From: Patella vulgata
Taxonomy: Eukaryota > Mollusca > Gastropoda > Patellidae
DNA: 64,000 nucleotides
NCBI RefSeq assembly: GCF_932274485.2
Contig: NC_065882.2
Coordinates: forward strand, 66,811,431 to 66,875,430
Direction of reading: 5' to 3'
Shown: positions 45,001 to 56,075 of the stretch, in pieces
Numbering within the stretch: the stretch's first letter is position 1
How the letters are laid out: every line of letters starts with the position of its first letter
Made by a program: the position numbers and the translations under genes
Notes under the pieces: generated by a model
Told to the model about the DNA's origin: nothing
Databases searched by the model: none
The model's input: only the letters and a program-made list of their open reading frames with translations

Positions 45001-48000
45001 CATTCAGTCAGTTTTCTAAAACGATAACTAATGATATCATGTGATGCCTGATCAGTGGAATCACATCAACTGCACTTTCTCCTTTAGTTCGTTATAGAAA
45101 AGTGATAATCAAAAAAGAAGAAACGCAACATGTGGATTCACGTAACAAGCATCTTTAGTTATTGTTTCGTAAAATCATGTTATATAGTGTAATATTGCCG
45201 ATAGTGTATACTTACTGGTGATATTGTATACGTACTGGTGATTCTGTTATATTGCTGATATTGTATACTTATGTTTGTATACTTACTGGTGTTTGTGTTA
45301 TACAATTATGTCAATATTGATGATATTGTATACTTACTGGTGATTCTGTTATAAAGTGTAATATTGCTGATGTTGTATACTTACTACCGTCGAGTCTGTT
45401 ATCTTAATATTGGTGATTTGTATACTTACTGGTGATTCTGTTATATATGTTAATATTGATGATATTGAATTCTTGTTGTAGATCAATACACCACCAACTA
45501 GGTGAAACTGGTTGTGTATGGGTACATGATCCTCCATTATAATTACCATTAGTATTACCATCTACAGCATTAGACGACACACCTCCATGTGCCACAGAAC
45601 TCTGATAGGTTGTTTTATTTAAGGCTACATTTCTAATTTGGGCTGAAATATTAAAACGAAATCTGTATTATTAATAGCTTGTTGTTTTAAAGGTATATGG
45701 ATATTTAGCTTTCATATGTAAAATCGGCACCAAATGTTACAACCAGTAACAAAACTTATTCAGACTGTAGTTGCTCTTCACTTTTAATTACCAATTAAAG
45801 TAGCCAAGTCTCTAACTCAATATCATCCAAAGTCTTACACGTTGAAAACACGAATTATTTGTCAATTCAAATCAACATTGATGTTGTGATCTTACCGGGG
45901 GAAAAGTGGGCTTCTGATATCCAATATTTAAGACAAAATAAGCATTTTACCATTGGTATACGAATCGTGTATCATAGTGCATTTCAGCGTCATTTGTAAC
46001 AAGTGACCAGAAAGAACGAAGCTACACATATTCAAAAACTCATGTCAAACGGTGACGCCATACCTTATCTGAAGAGCATGCGCAATAGATTGGAATAACC
46101 AGAAGCTAGAAATTTGCTATTCGTTTGAGACTCATGCCGTATTTTGCTGGACATAACTGATTTGAAATTAGAGTCAAAACGGAAACAATTGAATGTAAAT
46201 CAGTTTATATACAATCAGATTACATTATTATATACGTTGCGACCCATTTGGGTCAATTTCTAGGTCCCAAATATTAGCGATTTAGCTCCTTTAAACTTAT
46301 TACCACACATGCATTGACTGGCATCATGTTAGCATCCCAACGACCATGGAGATGATGATAAAGACGACGACAGTTTTCTGGCCAATGACGAATATTGTGA
46401 CATCCGGGTTACTAATTATAGGATCAGTGTTAGAAGTTATTATGTTCCTTTTTTTTAAATTACGGAAATATTTGATTATTACAGAGGTGGACTTACACGA
46501 TTTGTAAACTGGTTTGTGGAACCACTTTTTTTTCAATTGTTCAATAAATCATCTTACAAACAAAGGTCACGGGATGAAGTTTAATAGCCATAAATCTAAT
46601 ACTGTTCACTAACATTAAAAAAGTTCGACGAATATGCCTGTCTGAAGTCAGTTCACAAGTATTCACACTCTATCTCGTTCAAAACGAATTTTACTAATTT
46701 AAAATTGATGCGTTTGACAAGATGACATATTTTTGTCTTCACGAAATCAACCTGAACTTAAATGATATATTCAGACGATGATACCTTCCTCGCAAGTGCA
46801 ATATATTAAAGATATCGAACCTGCACGAAACCGGCAATGTGACATAGAGATCGAGGGATCATGCGTGCTATTGAGGGATTTGCAGTACTTGAGTCGATGC
46901 CAGGATTTCAGCATCAGACGTATAAAACAAGTTCTAAGAGGCTAACGAACGTCTAGCGGTCGACCTGTCATCTCCCAAGGGCCCAGTTTCATAAAATGTT
47001 AAAGGAGCTAAGTCGCTAATATTTGTGACATAGAAATTGACACAAATGGGTCGCAACGCATACAATAATGTCATATGAATGTATATAAATTGATTTACAT
47101 TCAATCGTTTTTTTTTTTACTCTAATTTTTAATCAGTTAGGTTCGGCGAAATACGCCAGTATTCTCAATCGAATTTCAATCTCTAGCGTCTGGTTATTCC
47201 AGTCTACGCCGATATTATTTATTGGGCTTGCTCTCCAGATAAGAATATAGCGTCACCGTTTGACATGACTTGTGGAATCATGTCTAACCTCGTTTTTCGA
47301 GTCCCTTATTATAAATAGCGCTGAAACGCATTGTGGTACACGATTCGTGTACCAATTGTAAAATGTTTATTTTGTCTTAAATATTGGATATCAGAAGGCC
47401 ATCTTTTCCCGGTAAGATCACAACATCAATGTTGATTTAAACCGACAAATAAATCGTGTTTTCAATGTCGAAGATTTTGGATGATATTGAGTTAGAGACT
47501 TAGCTACTTTAAGCTAAGAATGATTAAAATAGATTTGAACTAATATCAAAATGTAATTTAAAATTGGATATTAATAGCTTTTTAGTTGAATGCAGCTGCG
47601 CAGTTCCGTTTTTGTCAACTGGCATACGGATGTAAAGAGATACTCTTCGGAACTGAAAACTGTTGACAGCTTGAACTAACGGTTACAATATCAATTGGGA
47701 TATTTCCATGCGTAATAGCGATGTTTGCACATGGCCAAACAGTCGTAGAGATATGGAATAATTGAGTTTATTGCATATTATTCGTTTCGAAATGTATTGG
47801 CGGATTGACCTTGAACTTACATGCTGTGTTCGTGACCTTGGCATTTGATTTACTCGCAGGCGTCAATGAAAATAATGCGTATTGATGATGTAAATAGGTT
47901 AAATTTCGTAGTTTTATGGTATTTTGGGTAAAAAACTACTGACAATTGTCACTTACAACAATATGATATTTTCGAGTGTATTTCGGAAATATTTTTAAAA

Positions 48001-51000
48001 AATGAATAAACAGAGTACAGCGATGTAATTCCAAATCTGATTAAAAACAGATGTATATTTCGTTTCTTTCTTTTTTTTATCAGCGTTGATGTTTCTAGTG
48101 GGATACCCAAGAATCACGTGCCCTAACCTTATTTACATCTAAGCGACCTTGACGAAAATTGAGCTAAATATATACTGAGCGCCATGGAAAACGCATCACT
48201 TAGTTTTTCGTGCAACAAAATCCTGTAAACATATCTTATTTATTTTGCTTCTTATTATGAACAATAATCAAATGGGAACACATCAATAACAACACATTTG
48301 TACACTTATGGATGTTTAATCTGTAATCAACGGTACAAAGTCAGAGGGGTCAAAACCAAAAGTACGACACAGATGTCAGTAGCGCGTGTGTCCTCCACGG
48401 GCTCTTACGCACGCTGTGCAGCGACTTCGCATGGAATTTACCAATGTTTGAAAGAAGGTCTGGGGCAAATTGTTCCATTCTTGGACAAGAGCAGCTTTTA
48501 AAGCAGCAATGGTGTGCATCTGTGGTCTCCGATACAGACGGCGTTCAATCTCATCCCAGACATGTTCTATCGGTGCCATGTCCGGAGACATGGCTGGCCA
48601 GTCCAAGACATTGATGTTGTTACTCTAGCTCGATTCCTTCACACGTCCAACAACAAATTACGACAGATTGACGTTTCACAGTTCATGTACTGCACATTAA
48701 GTTGAAAACATGCTTTTAAAGGGCTCACACACAATGCTGCACGTGAATATTGGGTTTTTCATGTGCATCTCGTGCAATTTTTTTTTTTTTGCACACGGGT
48801 CGATATTTTTTGCGTTTGGGAGCATTGTGTGAAACAATAGTTCATAGTATTGCATAATATTATACATACAAAACCACCTAGTAATAAAATATTTGGGAAA
48901 AAAAAGTGATGCATTTTCCATGGCGCTCAGTATATTTAGGACATGTGTTTTAATCAGATTGTGTAAGTCACTCAAACGATTAATCTAGACTGTAAATCAT
49001 TGTCGATTTTTAAAAGTATTTAACGACTAATCCACTAAATAACCAATGTTCCTATGTCTCGATTTAAAATTTCATCCCCATATACCCTTTCAATGATACA
49101 TGTACTATGAAAATGCTATAGTGCCACACTTCTTATCGGATAATGGCTTTCTATCTCACTCAGTTAAAATGATCTTTCCCTCAAGATAATAAATTTAAGA
49201 TATTACAATTTAATTTCAAATAGGGCTATAACATTGTCAATAAACACATTTTATTTTATTTATTTATCTTGTTACGAAGCATCATAACCCCAAACCCACA
49301 TGAGTAAATAGTCTAGTTTACATATGGCATGTCTTGTATTATAGGCCATTACATTAGATATTAGACAGGTGTGTGTTTTTTATTATTTAAAATAGTATGA
49401 TTTATACTTGAATCATATGGAAATATTATATAAAACAGTAACAAATGGCCGGGTTGGTCTACTAGGTTGTTTTCTTGGGGGTTCTAATTTGGGGCATCTT
49501 CTAATTGCTTTAACTGCCTTAAAATAAGGCAAACAGATTGACCATACCTGTAATGGGCTGTGTAAAGTTAGCGCAATTTTCGATATTGGCACAAAAATTA
49601 AAAAAAACAGTAGCTCGTTTTTTCGATATTGGCAAATAACAACAAAAACAACAAAAACGACCTACTCGTTCTTCCGTATTCAGATTTTAAAATAGAAAGA
49701 AAAACAGATTTCAGGGATAGATACAGAACAACTAAGAAACGCATTTTATTAAATCAAACAAGTTTGAACATTCTAGCTCAATTAGAAAGAAAGTTAAAGT
49801 GTCCCAAAAAATGTGACCGACAGACAGACAGACGGACGGACGGATGGACAGACATACAGACCAGTTTTAATAGCCTTCTTCGAAAGCCGAGGGATAATAA
49901 TAAATCTATAAACAGCTCGTAGCGTTAGCTGCGAGTAGCTCGTTTTCAATAAAAAAGTTAAAGTGTCCCAAAAAATGTGACCGACAGACAGACGGACGGA
50001 CGGACGGATGGACAGACATACAGACCAATTTTAATAGCCTTCTTCGAAAGCCGAGGGATAATAATAAATCTATAAACAGCTCGTAGCGTTAGCTGCGAGT
50101 AGCTCGTTTTCAATAAAATAGCTCTTTTTCGACAATTACACTTGAAGCTTTAGTTACGAGTAGCACGTTTTCAATCTAATAGATCGTTTTCGACATTCAA
50201 ACCCGAATCTCAAAATAACAGATTTTAATCATGTTTATCTGCAGGATGTCTGAAAAACACATTTGATTAAATCAGATTTTGAAAAACGAACTAAAGATAT
50301 TATAAATGGAGATGCCTGCGCAATCTCCTAGATTTTTGATATTGGCGAATGTCGAAAAACGGGTAGATTTGAAGGATCTTTATCTACAGTAACTCGTTTT
50401 GAGACATAAATTTGCTCGACTTTCGACTTTCCCCAATATCAAAAAACAAGGAGATAATTCACACTGTCCCTGCATTTCCCATGCCACGAAAACAAACCGA
50501 ATAAGAATTGTTTTTGTGAATGATGGTATTTTACAATTATGTGACCCGGGCAATATTATCAATATTCCAAGTGTATAATGTCGCAATAGATCTAACAGTT
50601 TAGATCAATAGATCAATGATTGTTTATGTCGTGATTTTAAGTTAGGCGAGAGCCAGGTACATTATTTTATATTTATATGTTGTTTGTGTTTATTCACCTG
50701 GTGGACGCCACTTAACCCCCGATTAGTAGACGATGTGCCAATTTAGAATACACAATGGTCACAGATAGAGGTGCTTCCAAATTCAATAGGATTAATTAAC
50801 TGCACATAAACACATCTGAATAACCAAACTTAATACCTGCTGAATTTGGAAGAAAGCCGTCACGCGGTTCATAAGGATTAAAAGTCGCAAAATATAAAAT
50901 AAGCGTGGATTCCATAACGTGGAAAATGTCCGGTCAAATATTGGGCGTACAACTTAATTTAACCCACCCAGACATTTCAATATATCAGTGTGGTGCGGAA

Positions 51001-52949
51001 TTAGAGAACCGTTGGTGGAGGTCAAGATTAATAGTTTGTAAACAGAAAAGGAATTAATAGTGTTGAGGAACTCGGCTATTAGCCTACAATTTGGATAAAT
51101 TGTACACTCCTGATATCTCACATTTATTTCTTTCTGAAAATAAGTGATACTAGTTCTGGACTTGACGGACTTTAAAAATTGTTCCGATTTGCTGTATATA
51201 TTAATTGTGTGAATTCTTTTAGATAAAATAAACTTTACATTCAATTCTCAATACCCCTTGAAATACGGTATGAATACAAATATAATAGACCTGCAGTTTA
51301 TTGGCTAATCATATAGTTCGTGTCATGTAGGTAGTCTTACTCTAAGTTTAAGCAAATATAATTACAGCTCCCGATTACATAATGTTTACAGGCACCAGTC
51401 CTAATTTGACACAGAAAATGTGATTTAATCCAGCAAGGGCGGTCGTTGGTGTCGACAGGTTCTCGAGCCGTCTATGTCGTTCGTGCACTTGATGATCGAA
51501 ACTTTGAAGGAATTGGTTGAAAAGGGTTGATCTGCTGTGTTAGTTGCATTAGTGGTGGAGCTGGAACGATACTATTTTGCATAACTCTGTCGACAATGGA
51601 ACACAATATGGATTATATCCCAAGTAGGGTTTATCTGTAGATGTAAACAGTTTAACCTGAAATTGTCACTTCACAAAATAAATTGTTTCAATGGCATTTA
51701 GTAATTGAACTGGAGTATACAGATCACAATTCTGTGGAATAGAATTACTGCTTATTACTGAGAAGGAAAATATGTACATGTATGTAACAATCTTACTTTC
51801 TTAATCCGATGCAACCAAGTAATGTAGTTTACATGTATATATTGTCTATTTATATTTCATATTTTATCATTGCTTGTTTATGACAAGAGAAGCCTAGTCG
51901 AAACGCCACTCAGTAATAAGCACTAATTGTATTCAAAAGAAATCAATTTACGAAATCCAGTGAAATCGACAATTTATTGTTGCAAATAAAAAAAAAGTTT
52001 AATCATTTAAACCTTATAACAGTAGAATTTCATTGATCTAAGAGTCGGGAAGACGTACCAGATAATAGGATTGCAAACTAAGATGACACCCTCCCTTTTC
52101 CCTTGTTAATGAATTTATTTAGCGTACGTATACATTACACATAATAGATGTAAGGCCACCCCAACCCCAATCTGATTAAAACACCGATCCTATTTCGCTT
52201 CGTTTTTATGGTTCGAAATTTCGTTTTATTTGTCTTTACTACAGAAGGATCTAGAAGAGTTGTTATATTACCGGCGTCTTGGTTAAAGTAAGGGATTAGC
52301 CATTGAAACGGTCTGTTATGTCGCCTTCCTGGCGTGCCATGCACGGAACTGTGGCTAGAAACGTCAATGCTGATTGATTAATCAATGTATGACGTCATAG
52401 GTTCAAAAGTCGCTCGTACGAATCCTGACACGACCTTCCAGTACAACTTGTCAGATCTTCATGTAGTGTAGGCCATCGAAAGTATAAAAAACGAAACAAA
52501 ATATAGATCTGTATTTTAATCAGATTGGCCCACAACCCCACCATTCCGTAATTTAATAACAGTTCTTCTGTTAATGAAAATATAATGAACAAATAACCTT
52601 TATTCTACTGCTTATTTCAATAAATCAATCACATACACACACACATACACTGTGGCCTTAACCGGACAAAGAATTACCAAATATAATTCTATCTATAACA
52701 AATTCAAAGACGAAAAAATCTATTTATGGACAAAAACTTACGAGTCGAAAGGGGCGTTTGTAAATACCACAACCAAGAGCCTAACAGTAGAATCGTATAT
52801 TCATATACGTAAGCATTTAAATAATCTAAAACACGTTCTATATACGACAAAGCAAGACTTAAGTTATGCATATTAAATAAAAACATACCTTCTATCTGAA
52901 TCACTTGAAATAATAGAATAAAAACACCCAAACTAGACCTGGACACCAT
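38846..52949 (-). CDS. Gene B: F-type lectin / multi-EGF transmembrane receptor, 890 aa, six exons
   Basis: Exons 52949-52889, 45642-45430, 42346-42119, 41526-39685, 39409-39295 and 39059-38846 join in frame (2673 bases including stop) with the same phases as gene A. Product: signal peptide, F-type lectin domain, about eighteen EGF-like modules including six near-identical 44-residue units, membrane helix (about 791-817) and the same YxxL/NPxY tail. Unlike gene A, the lectin site reads His62, Arg89, then Thr91 and Arg95. The Asp is replaced and one residue is missing, so sugar binding may be altered. Intron 1 is 7.2 kb and intron 2 is 3.1 kb, both filled with transposon remains. The assignment of the distant exon 1 to this gene is by order and phase. 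Confidence 0.82.
39295..39409 (-). CDS. Gene B exon 5: transmembrane helix
   Basis: Encodes the same DIKTEEMSP-helix-CYIIKR sequence as gene A exon 5; GTAAG donor and TTTAAG acceptor. Confidence 0.85.
39685..41526 (-). CDS. Gene B exon 4: EGF-like repeat region with expanded array
   Basis: An 1842-base exon starting after ATTCAG. It opens with DCTGDDCQCDENCMSCNTTT and ends at a GTAAAT donor; if unspliced it stops at 39665 after SKCILN, as in gene A. The middle holds six near-identical 44-residue (132-base) units of the type CVEGKYGTNCQLTCTVTNC / NGNCNRDTGQCSSCKQGY. Downstream modules (from RSGIFGDDCNKPC on) match gene A closely. Confidence 0.9.
40430..41232 (-). repeat. Tandem array of six 132-bp EGF-coding units
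   Basis: Units differ by single substitutions (GYHG/GYYG, NGN/NSN, TNC/SNC). Gene A has only one module of this type (IITNCIGNCNRNTGQCSSC), so the array arose in gene B. Confidence 0.92.
42119..42346 (-). CDS. Gene B exon 3: C-terminal half of F-type lectin domain
   Basis: Follows ATGTTACAG and reads KERLQGFEIKLSSDDQCNGQ through VFISVTGVLTLCEVKIYT to a GTGAGT donor. Clearly more diverged from gene A than the 3' exons are. Confidence 0.9.
42470..43560. other. Intron 2 of gene B, right part
   Basis: Keeps diverged similarity to intron 2 of gene A (for example 42555-42625 with 24040-24110, and one minisatellite unit at 43065-43165). No exon seen. Confidence 0.5.
43562..44237 (+). pseudogene. 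Crypton-type recombinase fragment (DUF3504-like)
   Basis: The first frame reads NTRKNTNWCISI, then FWMCRFVCEINRHDGTPYPA and RTLGNTCIGIY. A second frame from about 43938 continues VKLDAQMKSLNSRGIDIHKK, QAQPFNEDDEFKLWSS and YYYNSKMFGLRAADEHKPR. This is the order found in the N-terminal and middle region of Crypton-derived proteins of the QRICH1/ZMYM/KIAA1958 group. The frame changes near 43935 and the C-terminal catalytic part with the tyrosine is absent, so it is a broken fragment. It lies antisense in intron 2 of gene B. Confidence 0.75.
44281..44495 (+). repeat. Tandem duplication following the Crypton fragment
   Basis: AATGTAAGACAAAATGTAAG, GAATATGACTGAGAATGACG and GAAAATTGAAAATGATGACT occur twice. 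The second unit has about 18 extra bases. Confidence 0.85.
44594..44653. repeat. Short hairpin
   Basis: ACTGATACACGGCCACTTTT and its inverted counterpart AAAAGTGTCCGTGTATCGGT flank a loop of about 14 bases. Confidence 0.75.
44745..44930 (+). repeat. Dispersed repeat with CTCGTTTTTCGATATTGGCA motif
   Basis: The same stretch occurs at 49565-49770 (CTCGTTTTTTCGATATTGGC, then AACTAAGAAACGCATTTTAT). Family unknown. Confidence 0.65.
45180..45480 (-). repeat. Array of splice-donor-bearing units, gene B intron 2
   Basis: About six or seven AT-rich units of 40-60 bases, each copying the exon 2 end plus donor. GTAAGTATAC-type donors occur at least five times, and variants GTACGT and ATAAGT also occur. 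One unit carries the gene A-like exon end AGACTCGACGGTA before GTAAGT. Only the first donor (45424-45429) is reachable without an in-frame stop. Confidence 0.75.
45430..45642 (-). CDS. Gene B exon 2: N-terminal half of F-type lectin domain
   Basis: Follows ATATTTCAG; reads AQIRNVALNKTTYQSSVAHG, AVDGNTNGNYNGGSCTHTQ, WWCIDLQQEFNIIN and NIYNRIT to a GTAAGT donor. It is three bases shorter than gene A exon 2. His62 and Arg89 are kept, but Asp91 is Thr. Confidence 0.9.
45799..46290 (-). mobile_element. TTAA-flanked MITE, family F1
   Basis: TTAA at 45795-45798 and 46291-46294; ends AGTAGCCAAGTCTCTAACTC and, from the right, AGGAGCTAAATCGCTAATAT. In intron 1 of gene B. Confidence 0.9.
46295..47002. 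other. Intron 1 of gene B between two F1 MITEs
   Basis: No gene recognised; a short minus-strand ORF (46324-46536) has no known domain. Confidence 0.45.
47003..47508 (+). mobile_element. TTAA-flanked MITE, family F1
   Basis: TTAA at 46999-47002 and 47509-47512; ends AGGAGCTAAGTCGCTAATAT and AGTAGCTAAGTCTCTAACTC read from the right. Central palindrome GGTACACGATTCGTGTACC. Opposite orientation to 45799-46290. Confidence 0.9.
47509..48172. other. Intron 1 of gene B, nothing recognised
   Basis: AT-rich; about 48080-48125 carries a scrap of the 52167-52528 MITE family. Confidence 0.45.
48173..48932 (-). mobile_element. Internally deleted Tc1-like transposon, 760 bp, TA target
   Basis: Terminal inverted repeats of about 28 bases, TACTGAGCGCCATGGAAAAC...CATCACTT, occur at both ends and are flanked by TA (48171-48172 and 48933-48934). 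A transposase C-terminus is retained on the minus strand (48376 to about 48650): INVLDWPAMSPDMAPIEHVW, DEIERRLYRRPQMH, then a RARGGHTRY end. The WPAMSPDMAPIEH block carries the last catalytic acidic residue of the Tc1 family. The first two thirds of the transposase are gone. It sits in intron 1 of gene B. Confidence 0.9.
48935..49790. other. Intron 1 of gene B, mostly unassigned
   Basis: Nothing recognised except the second copy of the CTCGTTTTTTCGATATTGGC repeat at 49565-49770. Confidence 0.45.
49791..50118 (+). repeat. Tandem duplication of a 164-bp unit with (GACA/GACG)n
   Basis: AAGTTAAAGTGTCCCAAAAA starts at 49791 and again at 49955. Each unit contains a GACAGACGGACGGACGGATG microsatellite and ends AGCTGCGAGTAGCTCGTTTT. 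Confidence 0.92.
50119..50849. other. Intron 1 of gene B, nothing recognised
   Basis: Further scattered AGTAGCTCGTTTT-like motifs; no gene or defined element. Confidence 0.4.
52167..52528. mobile_element. TIR MITE, about 362 bp
   Basis: Both ends read CCAATCTGATTAAAAYA inward, and the similarity extends about 40 bases (GATC, then TTTCGTTTCGTTTTTAT). Copies 1 and 2 lack it at the matching place (near 5825 and 30180), so it inserted in the third copy only. A related fragment is at 24100-24367. Confidence 0.8.
52889..52949 (-). CDS. Gene B exon 1: signal peptide
   Basis: ATG at 52949-52947 reads MVSRSSLGVFILLFQVIQIE plus one base and a GTATG donor. An in-frame ATG 18 bases upstream would add MNIAGK; the inner ATG is preferred because it is shared by genes A and C. 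Confidence 0.82.
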
Positions 52950-52987
52950 CTTACCAGCTATGTTCAAGTGACTAATTACATATCAAA

Positions 52988-52995
52988 CTTCTATA
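52988..52995 (-). promoter_or_regulatory. Possible TATA box of gene B
   Basis: TATAGAAG 38 bases upstream of the ATG, with GGTTGCAATGTAAAGGC just upstream, as in genes A and C. Confidence 0.3.
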
Positions 52996-53469
52996 GCCTT
53001 TACATTGCAACCAGGAAGAAAAGTAATCACTACCCCAAAAAACTTTTGTCAAGGCTAAATTATTGTGTGCAGACATATGGCAAGGTATATTATGAGAACA
53101 GGGAAGGTCTATATTCGTATAATGGGGACATAGATAACAATTAAGGAAGCATAAGTATATCGGAAAGCATAATCTCTCCCTAAGCCTATTATTTTGACGG
53201 AAATACCAATCAAGGCACGCTTTCTTGCATGAACATCTGATACAATTTTACATTTAATAGTTTTATATGGCATTATCCACTAAAGTGGAAACCACGTCGG
53301 CATGTTTCTGCGTTGGGTTAGTCCTTTTAGTTGCGGGTACTAATGACTGCCCTGGTCTGGTATAAAGACAATAATAACACTACAGTTGCAGTTCTTATGT
53401 CTATAATTCATTCAATGATTGTATTTGTTAGTGGTAAAAGTTTGTTCAACGCAATTGATCTATCCTTTT

Positions 53470-53762
53470 CGGGCTGGGGGCGGGGGGAGAGCTGGCCAAA
53501 TGGTTAGCGCGTGTGCGTTGTATCATAAAGTCTGTCATTGAGTCAACTGGCGTGGTTTCGATTCCCTGGTTGTACGTGACAAGAAGTAGGGTCGCCTGTC
53601 CAAACTCATGGGTTTTATCCGGGTCCTCCGGTTTCCTCCCACTGCTAAAGAACCTATGTGCAAGCGAATTATTGAAATAAAATTGAATCATATGTTAGTC
53701 CCTAAATGACCTAGTTTGTGTCGAGTGGACGTTAAACCCATCTCTGTCTCTCTCTCTCTCTC
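53470..53762 (+). mobile_element. tRNA-headed SINE with (CT)n tail
   Basis: Full-length family member: TGGCCAAATGG and GGTTTCGATTCCC boxes, the GGTCCTCCGGTTTCCTCCCA core, and GTGGACGTTAAAC before the CT tail. The target duplication is not clear. Not present at the matching place in copies 1 and 2. Confidence 0.88.
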
Positions 53763-55220
53763 TTCGGACTTTCAGCCAGATCTCGTGTGCCACAAAGTTT
53801 TTCAAATTACTTCGATAAGTATGCCACCCTATCCATGTATGGCAAGCCTTACCATGAGTTTCGACATTTATCACATGTAAGGTCATTTTGTGTTTTTATT
53901 CCTTCCAAAGTGGATTTAAAAAACAGTAGCTCAGATGCTTTTTTTGTCGAACTGTCTGTGCGTAAAAGTTTTAGACATTACCCCGGTCGGAATTTGCTCA
54001 TTAACATATTTTATATTTGGTAAATTGGCGATAATCTATTACCGCCACCCCCCTCCCCCCCATTTTGGAATGCTTAAACGGCTGCAGTGCGGAACCCAGT
54101 CACAAAAACACTTAATAACAGAATTTCAGAGTTTCCATGAAAGTCACAATAATTCAGCATTTGACCTTAACCCTTTGAACTTTGTCATACTGTAAATAGG
54201 GCCATTTTGCCCCTTGGTCCGTTGGCCAATGTTTGACAAAGTTCCACCAAATGAGATATTCTGCAAGTATGGATCAAGAGCTACCAGGAAAAATAGTGCT
54301 GAAATATACATATACATTTAATATGATTTTTCATCATAGGTGCAGAGTTGACAAAAAAAAACAACGAAAAAGTCGAAAATTATCATTATCGTCGCTACTT
54401 TCACTAAGAAAATCACTATGGATGCCGTAATCAACATTATTCACGTTCCCGTCATAACTCTCAAGTATCCTCTGGTCTACTGTTACACGTCTGTTTGTCA
54501 TACATGACACTGCAGACGACGTCTTCTCTTCACGTCGACTTTAGTTTTAAACCTTTCGCCATTACCCTCATATTTAATTTGGACGCACAGGCCTATAGTC
54601 AATAATCAGCCTTTTTCATTGCAATATACTAACGGTCGTTCAATATATGTGTATTTTATATACAGATAATGAACTATATTACTACAGGTAGATATGTAAC
54701 TGTGACACCAATGAATTGGAAACACCACTGACACACACACACTGCATATTTCAATAACATATTTATATGTAAATAGTACATTCATAACTTATATCATGTT
54801 AATGTATACAATATATCCTTTTTTATCACCCAATAACACATTCTACAGTAGATATGGCTTTTGTAATAACTTTCATATTCTACTAAGCCATATCTCCTGG
54901 GAGATATCGCTGTACAGGATTTTGATTTGTCAATTATTTATTTATTTGTGAGTATAAGAAAGGGTTGGGTGATAAATAAACGCTTCTACTAGTTTTTTTT
55001 TATATCAAAAAAAAATATATCAATACTCGTCGAAAAAGTAATAAAACAAAACTCGGCAAAACATCAGTCTTTTCTACATTACCGACCCGTGTTGTCATTT
55101 TGATGTTGAACTACCCTAACCATATCTGCACTAGGCATAATAGTTAAGAATTATCTGGTTATAACATTATTCTCCAGGACGTGATTGGGGTATATATTGA
55201 GAATGTCCTAAGAACAAAAC

Positions 55221-55388
55221 CTTGATCTTCGTCCCTGTCTATCATAACCGGTTCTACCAGTTGTATTTTCCTCGTGGTACCACAACAAAGCAAAAGATTT
55301 AAACCTCGATCTTCGTCCTTGTCTATCATAACCAGTTCTACCAGTTGTATTTTCCTCATGGTACCACAACAAAGCAAACGAATACAAC
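55221..55388 (+). repeat. Tandem duplication, 84-bp period
   Basis: The stretch starting CTTGATCTTCGTCCCTGTCT is repeated from 55305 with a few changes, both with CAGTTGTATTTTCCTC and GGTACCACAACAAAGCAAA. Confidence 0.9.
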
Positions 55389-55939
55389 TTTAAGGAAGAT
55401 GCCCTCCTCACACAAAATAACGAAGGAAGTGTATTATTTTACCACATCGTAACATCCAAATAAACATTACAGTGAGTGAAGCATTACAGTGACCAGAGGT
55501 AACAGAAAACAGGTTACATGGCTGCAACTTACGGGAATGAACCAAGCGACTATGGGAAATGTTCGGATATAGAAAGAGGAGGAAGAAGATCGAGCAAGAG
55601 ATGGGTTATGACATCTGGCCAATAATTCCCGTCTTCCCATGTTGATATGTTTACTACAAACGAATTTATCAAGGTTTACAATGTGTATTGATCAGGTGCT
55701 ATTATTAGTAACACACCGTTTTCGAATGATTGGAGAAATACAATAGCCATTGAATAAATAGGCTGTAATGCATGTCATTATGTCTCTAGTTGAATAATAT
55801 ATTTCATACTGCATTATTAAAACAACTGATTGGTTGCGTTTTAACAGGTAAGAATGTAAGACGACATTCCTTATCGAATTCTAAGTCATATGAAGGGTTC
55901 TTTTACATGCACATCGACGAGTTTATGTAGGATTTACAA

Positions 55940-56075
55940 CCCTGATATGAATTTAAAACGTAATGAATTGGGGTTTAACGCCCTACTGTTCTGCCCAGAC
56001 TGGGCCAATGAAGACGGGCATACACCATATAGTGTGCAACAAGCCAACAGTGAGACTGATGTCCCCCGCCGAAAT
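55940..56075 (-). repeat. Dispersed repeat, probable retroposon 3' end, inverted copy
   Basis: Reverse complement contains GTATGCCCGTCTTCATTGGC and ends GCGTTAAACCCCAATTCATT, as at 7798-7985 and 32364-32556. Confidence 0.5.

Noticed and set aside
46324-46536. 70-codon basic ORF between the F1 MITEs
   Set aside because: No homologue recognised, no paralogue in the duplicate, intronic position; chance ORF is the simplest reading.
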